A stretch of 64,000 nucleotides of DNA, from assembly GCA_031292515.1 (NCBI GenBank), contig JARLGZ010000030.1, positions 286,931-350,930 of the forward strand, given 5' to 3'. A program made the position numbers and the translations under genes. This DNA is from Puia sp. (GTDB taxonomy: Bacteria; Bacteroidota; Bacteroidia; Chitinophagales; Chitinophagaceae). Positions 60,378 to 64,000 of the stretch are shown in pieces. How positions within the stretch are numbered: position 1 is the first letter of the stretch; each line of letters starts with the position of its first letter. Below the pieces are notes generated by a model, which made no database searches, was not told where the DNA came from, and worked only from the letters and a program-made list of their open reading frames with translations.

Positions 60378-60419
60378 ATCAATACGGTTAGTATTGATGT
60401 AACAGGTTGATTGCCTGTT
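60378..60419. promoter_or_regulatory. Two adjacent perfect hairpins in the sigma/ompA divergent region
   Basis: ATCAATAC-GGTTA-GTATTGAT (60378-60398) is a perfect 8-bp inverted repeat. Two bases later AACAGG-N7-CCTGTT (60401-60419) is a perfect 6-bp inverted repeat. They lie about 70-110 bp upstream of the OmpA start and could be operators or leader RNA structures. Confidence 0.55.
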
Positions 60420-60442
60420 GTGTTTACCTCTGTTCCTATGCG

Positions 60443-60478
60443 TCTATTCAAGTAAATCCAGATTTCTATTCAAGTAAA
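60443..60478 (+). repeat. 14-bp direct repeat just upstream of the OmpA start
   Basis: TCTATTCAAGTAAA occurs at 60443-60456 and 60465-60478, 22 bp apart (two helical turns). The second copy is 11 bp before ATG at 60490. Confidence 0.7.
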
Positions 60479-60489
60479 GCAAAATGGTT

Positions 60490-61761
60490 ATGAAAAGAGT
60501 TTTATGTGCAGTTTTAGTGATTTCAGTTTTATCGGTTCAAGGACAGAAGCCAGGCCTGATGGGCTTTGCGGGTGATATGGTGGACTACTCCGGGTCTCTT
60601 CCGCATGTAGGCAAGGTCGATCCCGGATTCTCGATCATGTATTGGAAAGGCATCACCCGTTACCTGGACTATTCGATCCGTTACAACGGGATCTTCTCCG
60701 ATTACGCCAAGGGACCGTCGACCGACAACAGCAGCTCCGGCTATGCCAATGAGTTTGAAGGTTCCCTGCATCTTCATCTCGTGGCCGACGAGCATGTTGT
60801 TTCCCCCTTTCTTTCTGCAGGTGTCGGCGTTGGCAGATATGATATCTACTGGGCGCCTTATACACCACTCGGGGCTGGTCTCCAGTTCAACTTCTTCAAT
60901 GAAACGTATGTACTTCTTCAGGCCAACTACCGGATAGCTCTATCCGGTCAGCACCTGGATAACAATACGTTTGCATCCCTCGGGATCATGGAGGCTATCA
61001 ATTCGCCGAAACCAAAGACGCCGAAGCCCCTGCCTCCTCCCCCGGTCGTAGAAGTAAAAGACCGCGACGGTGATGGCGTGCCGGATAGCCTCGATGCCTG
61101 CCCGGATGTGGCCGGTCTGGCCCGGTTCAAGGGCTGCCCCGACACAGATGGCGACGGGATACCCGATCCGGAAGATAAATGTCCCAATCAGAAGGGCACC
61201 GCGAAATACAATGGTTGCCCGATTCCCGATACAGACGGGGATGGGATCAATGACGAGGAAGACAAATGTCCTACCGTCGCGGGGGTTGCGAGATACAATG
61301 GCTGCCCGATTCCGGACAGGGATGGCGATGGTGTAAACGATGAAGTGGACAGATGCCCGGATGTTCCCGGAACGGCAGCCAACCAGGGTTGCCCGGAAGT
61401 AAAGGAGGAAGTGAGAAAAAAAGCGGAGTATGCTGCTCAACACCTCTATTTTGCCACCGGCAGTTTCAGGATCCTTGCCAAATCGTTTAAAGGGCTGAAT
61501 GATATTGCGGTGTTGATGAAAGGCGATGCCGCCCTGAAGTTCTTCGTCGATGGATATACTGACAATGTGGGCCGGCCGGAAAAGAACCAGGTATTGAGCG
61601 AGAACCGGGCCGGGTCGGTCAAAAAATTCCTCGTTGCCAAGGGGATCGATGCGTCCCGCATCGTATCCGCGGGACATGGGCAGGATCAGCCGGTTGCCGA
61701 TAACAAGACGGCCGCCGGACGCGCGAAAAACAGGCGTGTGGAATTCAAACTCAATTACTAG
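60490..61761 (+). CDS. OmpA-family outer-membrane protein with thrombospondin type 3 repeats
   Basis: A 423-residue protein (a start six bases upstream is also possible) with signal peptide MKRVLCAVLVISVLSVQGQ. Residues ~20-165 form an 8-strand-like beta-barrel. A proline linker (PKPLPPPPVVEVKD) leads to four calcium-binding TSP3 repeats of type DxDGDGxxDxxDxCP (about 190-305). The OmpA peptidoglycan-binding domain follows, with YTDNVGRPEKNQVLSENRAG and GHGQDQPVADNKTAAGRAKN (Asp and Arg contacts to diaminopimelate). It links the outer membrane to the cell wall. It diverges from the ECF sigma operon and has structured, repeat-containing 5' DNA. Confidence 0.92.
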   Translation: MKRVLCAVLVISVLSVQGQKPGLMGFAGDMVDYSGSLPHVGKVDPGFSIMYWKGITRYLDYSIRYNGIFSDYAKGPSTDNSSSGYANEFEGSLHLHLVADEHVVSPFLSAGVGVGRYDIYWAPYTPLGAGLQFNFFNETYVLLQANYRIALSGQHLDNNTFASLGIMEAINSPKPKTPKPLPPPPVVEVKDRDGDGVPDSLDACPDVAGLARFKGCPDTDGDGIPDPEDKCPNQKGTAKYNGCPIPDTDGDGINDEEDKCPTVAGVARYNGCPIPDRDGDGVNDEVDRCPDVPGTAANQGCPEVKEEVRKKAEYAAQHLYFATGSFRILAKSFKGLNDIAVLMKGDAALKFFVDGYTDNVGRPEKNQVLSENRAGSVKKFLVAKGIDASRIVSAGHGQDQPVADNKTAAGRAKNRRVEFKLNY

Positions 61762-61790
61762 CGGATATTCCGTACCCTATACTTCTTTGC

Positions 61791-61814
61791 CGCCCGGGCT
61801 CCCATTACCGGGCG
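61791..61814 (+). terminator. GC hairpin after the OmpA gene
   Basis: CGCCCGG (61791-61797) pairs perfectly with CCGGGCG (61808-61814), 30 bp after the stop. No T tract follows directly (GTAATCACTGTGGTTTTT), so termination strength is doubtful. Confidence 0.4.
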
Positions 61815-61868
61815 GGTAATCACTGTGGTTTTTAGCCGGGAACCTAAAAAGGACATTTTTATTGACTG

Positions 61869-61905
61869 AAAGCATTATACGTATTAAATATATGTATAAT
61901 GCTTT
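61869..61905. repeat. Perfect 12-bp AT-rich inverted repeat
   Basis: AAAGCATTATAC (61869-61880) is the exact complement of GTATAATGCTTT (61894-61905), with a 13-nt loop. It may be a terminator stem or a regulator-binding site. Confidence 0.6.
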
Positions 61906-62359
61906 ATTTCGTTTAAAATTAGACCTTAATTGATACAATAAAATGGGAAATATTCCTTTCTATATAGGATTATTACTCAGTGCGATAAGAGGAGATCTAC
62001 TATTTTTCAAAAATGTCCTGGCGAGCCAAGGGTGTTTTGAGTACTTTAGCAGGTCTTGTCCACTAAGAGATCAGGTGCCGATACCAATATATGCCAATAC
62101 CAATATCTTGAAATAACCAATACCAGTATTTATGAAACCCAAATGTATTCTTAAACAACCCGCACTTCTTCCCTGCCATTTTGAGGATCTTTTTGCCAAT
62201 ACCGGGAGGTGCTAGTCATCTATGACAGCTATCCGACATTCGACGGATTCCCGGGAGAGCCTGTTTTCGATCCGAACAGATGATTCTCTTTATCTCCCCC
62301 GGCGGAATTCGATGTGATGAACGGATGCCTGCAGTAGTTGTATAAAATTCCAATATTCT

Positions 62360-64000
62360 ATGCCCTTACCAATGAAACTAAGTGCAAAAACCCTGCATTC
62401 GTTTTTAGGATGCCCCGGCCGCCGGAAATTCGTTTCCGCACTGGCGGGATTGCTATTGTTGACGCTGGGCTTCTCGCTGCAGAGTGTGGCAGGACCCGGG
62501 GCAGGACATCGTATAGCAACGGGTACTCCCGGCGTTCCGGACGTCACGAACTCCAATACCCAATTAATCGTTACGGCAAATTTTGCCATCGCCAACGGGG
62601 TTGCACAAAACACCGTAGTGGCGCATATCGTTGATGGAACGGGTGCTCCTGTTGTCGACTCTGCGGTTACTTTTACAATTACCGGTTTCGGTATCAGCCC
62701 TGTTATTTATACGGATGGCTCGGGCAATGCTACCTTCTCCTTTTCCAACACGATAGCCGGAAACTTCTATGTCACGGCAACCGTTAACGTTCTTGGTGTT
62801 GGTATCAATCAGCCTATTGCTTTTGGCGGTACAAATGGTAAAGTCACCGTGACGTTTGTGGCGGGTCCTGTGAGTTATACGGCTCCCAGCACCTATATAA
62901 TCCCTACTTCTACAGGCGCTATTGCAGATGGAGTGTCTCAGGATGGTGTAAAAGTTCATGTAACGGATGCAAACGGCAATGTTATTCAAGGCGCCACTGT
63001 CGTCTTTTCGATTTTCAGCGGCACGGGTACCTTTGTGGGCACGACTACGGTGACTACCGATGCGGCCGGGGTCGCAGCTATTCCCATTGTCAGTACCGTA
63101 GCCGGGCAGGTAGACATAACAGCCACCATCAATGGAATCAGTGTGATCAATGGGAATACGGCTAACGTCACTTTCGTGGCCGGGCCACCCACCGTTTCGG
63201 CCCCCACAACTCAATTGACAGAAATGACTACCGGTGCGGTGGCCAATGGCATTGCGACCAATTCGGTGAATGCACACATTACGGACGCCCAGGGTAACCC
63301 GGTGGCGGGTCAGGCAATCATCTTTGCGATTTCCAGCGGTACGGGGACCTTTGTAGGAACGACTACCGTGACGACGGATGCCAGCGGGAATGCTTCGATC
63401 AGCCTCACCAGTACGGTTGCGGGCCAGGTCAATGTTACGGCTACGCTTAACGGCAACACTCTTAGCAGCGGTGTGCCCCCTCCCAACGTCGTCTTTGTAG
63501 CGGGTCCGCCGGATGTAACGAATCCCAGTACTACACTAGTGGAAAATACTACGGGCGCTGTTGCAGACGGGGCAGCCACCAACAGCGTGAAAGCGCATGT
63601 CGTTGATAAATACGGCAATCCAGTCGCCAATCAAGCCGTCACCTTTGCGATCTTCAGTGGTACGGGCAATTTTGTGGGATCCGCGACTGTGACGACGGAC
63701 GTCAACGGGAATGCGATCATCACGCTTACCAGCACGGTTGCCGGTACGGTCGGCATCACCGCCACGGTTGGGGGAAATGCGATCACTAATGGCAGCAGCC
63801 CCGCCGATGTGATCTTTGTGGCCGGGCCACCCAGTACCTCTTCTCCTCTGACGACCTTAACGGAAAATACCACGGGTGCTGTCGCCGACGGGGTTGCGAC
63901 CAATAGTGTGAAGGCGCATATCGCCGATGCGCAGGGCAACCCGGTGGCCAACCAGACGGTTACTTTTGCGATCACGAGCGGAACGGGGACTTTTGTAGGA
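62360..64000 (+). CDS. Large Ig-like-repeat adhesin (3' end outside the window)
   Basis: The frame opens at ATG 62360 (or ATG 62372, MKLSAKTLHSFLG) after an in-frame stop at 62318 and is still open at 64000, so at least 547 residues are encoded. An N-terminal signal segment (FVSALAGLLLLTLGFSLQSV, about 29-48) directs export. The rest consists of invasin/intimin-type bacterial Ig-like (Big_1) domains of about 107 residues. Each has a (T/V/I)FVAGPP start, DGVATNSVKAH(I/V)xDxxGNPV, SGTGTFVG and TTVTTDxxGNAxIxLTSTVAG. In this family such domains stack into long cell-surface stalks. Bacteroidota relatives often end in a secretion or gliding (type IX) domain, which cannot be seen here. Confidence 0.88.
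   Translation, partial: MPLPMKLSAKTLHSFLGCPGRRKFVSALAGLLLLTLGFSLQSVAGPGAGHRIATGTPGVPDVTNSNTQLIVTANFAIANGVAQNTVVAHIVDGTGAPVVDSAVTFTITGFGISPVIYTDGSGNATFSFSNTIAGNFYVTATVNVLGVGINQPIAFGGTNGKVTVTFVAGPVSYTAPSTYIIPTSTGAIADGVSQDGVKVHVTDANGNVIQGATVVFSIFSGTGTFVGTTTVTTDAAGVAAIPIVSTVAGQVDITATINGISVINGNTANVTFVAGPPTVSAPTTQLTEMTTGAVANGIATNSVNAHITDAQGNPVAGQAIIFAISSGTGTFVGTTTVTTDASGNASISLTSTVAGQVNVTATLNGNTLSSGVPPPNVVFVAGPPDVTNPSTTLVENTTGAVADGAATNSVKAHVVDKYGNPVANQAVTFAIFSGTGNFVGSATVTTDVNGNAIITLTSTVAGTVGITATVGGNAITNGSSPADVIFVAGPPSTSSPLTTLTENTTGAVADGVATNSVKAHIADAQGNPVANQTVTFAITSGTGTFVG
62858..64000 (+). repeat. 318-321-bp in-frame repeats of the adhesin
   Basis: Successive repeats begin at the VAGP codons at 62858, 63176, 63497 and 63818 (318, 321 and 321 bp). 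The last is cut by the window edge. Identity is high enough at protein level (for example SGTGTFVGTTTVTTDA in two copies) to suggest recent duplication and to make the locus difficult for short-read assembly. Confidence 0.85.

Larger units (their letters stand above)
61762..62359. other. AT-rich gene-free region before the adhesin gene
   Basis: No credible gene. It contains two inverted repeats (listed separately) and clustered AATACCAATAT-like words at about 62085-62130. Composition is more AT-rich than its surroundings, consistent with a promoter region for the adhesin gene. Confidence 0.45.

Overview
The window is one contiguous stretch of a Bacteroidota chromosome, most likely from a comparatively GC-rich soil member of the Chitinophagaceae. 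The signs are DUF4249, DUF4142, a TamA/TamB pair, an OmpA protein with thrombospondin type 3 repeats, a CHASE3 histidine kinase, many secreted glycoside hydrolases, lipoproteins of the 'AAC' lipobox type, and a few TAnnTTTG-like -7 promoter elements. The genus cannot be fixed from the sequence. No tRNA, rRNA, CRISPR array, insertion sequence, phage or plasmid gene was recognised; gene order and composition look chromosomal.

1-16.1 kb: an L-rhamnose utilisation locus with all genes on the + strand. After the tail of a VCBS-repeat protein and a minus-strand SRPBCC/GyrI-like protein come a secreted GH65-type glycosidase, the rhamnose/H+ symporter RhaT, the fused aldolase/lactaldehyde dehydrogenase RhaEW, rhamnose isomerase RhaI, an FGGY kinase (rhamnulokinase), a secreted GH78 alpha-L-rhamnosidase and the L-lactate oxidation system LutABC. 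Together they can release rhamnose outside the cytoplasm, import it, split it to DHAP and L-lactaldehyde, oxidise the latter to L-lactate and then to pyruvate. A GntR-type regulator with a sugar-binding-like C-terminal domain lies 3.7 kb further on and is a candidate regulator.

16-24.6 kb: an orphan MazE/AbrB-like antitoxin preceded by three GTTATAAC palindromes spaced exactly 17 bp apart, an aldo/keto reductase, a DUF1232 protein, a VCBS lipoprotein, the GntR regulator, a Tat-exported metallophosphoesterase, a Gfo/Idh/MocA oxidoreductase, a HAD phosphatase and a DUF4249 lipoprotein.

24.6-33.8 kb: a signalling and stress block. An NtrC-type sigma-54 activator, a single-domain response regulator and a CHASE3 histidine kinase are followed by a three-gene YtxH/holin-X envelope-stress set, a Kir-type potassium channel and a 1000-residue FAD/Fe-S D-lactate (2-hydroxyacid) dehydrogenase. 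RpoN (sigma-54) itself is at 41.8-43.2 kb.

34-43 kb: secreted carbohydrate enzymes (GH29 fucosidase, DUF2264, GH88). The DUF2264 protein is joined in frame to an FkbM-type methyltransferase through what looks like an internal signal peptide. Then come a MobA/MocA-like nucleotidyltransferase, small membrane proteins, a 0.3 kb purine-only-like tract, a YihY/BrkB protein and rpoN.

43-64 kb: envelope biogenesis and surface genes. These are TamB and TamA, small stress proteins (PNPOx-like, DUF4142), a conserved alpha-helical unknown, a secreted protein with four DTT(K/R)KPKPDS repeats, a NagD-like HAD phosphatase, nucleoid-associated protein YejK/NdpA, an ECF sigma/anti-sigma operon diverging from an OmpA/TSP3 porin, and the start of a giant Ig-like-repeat adhesin that runs off the right edge.

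A recurring oddity is short degenerate tandem repeats placed directly after, and in several cases beginning with, the stop codon of a gene, plus purine-rich repeat tracts just before start codons.
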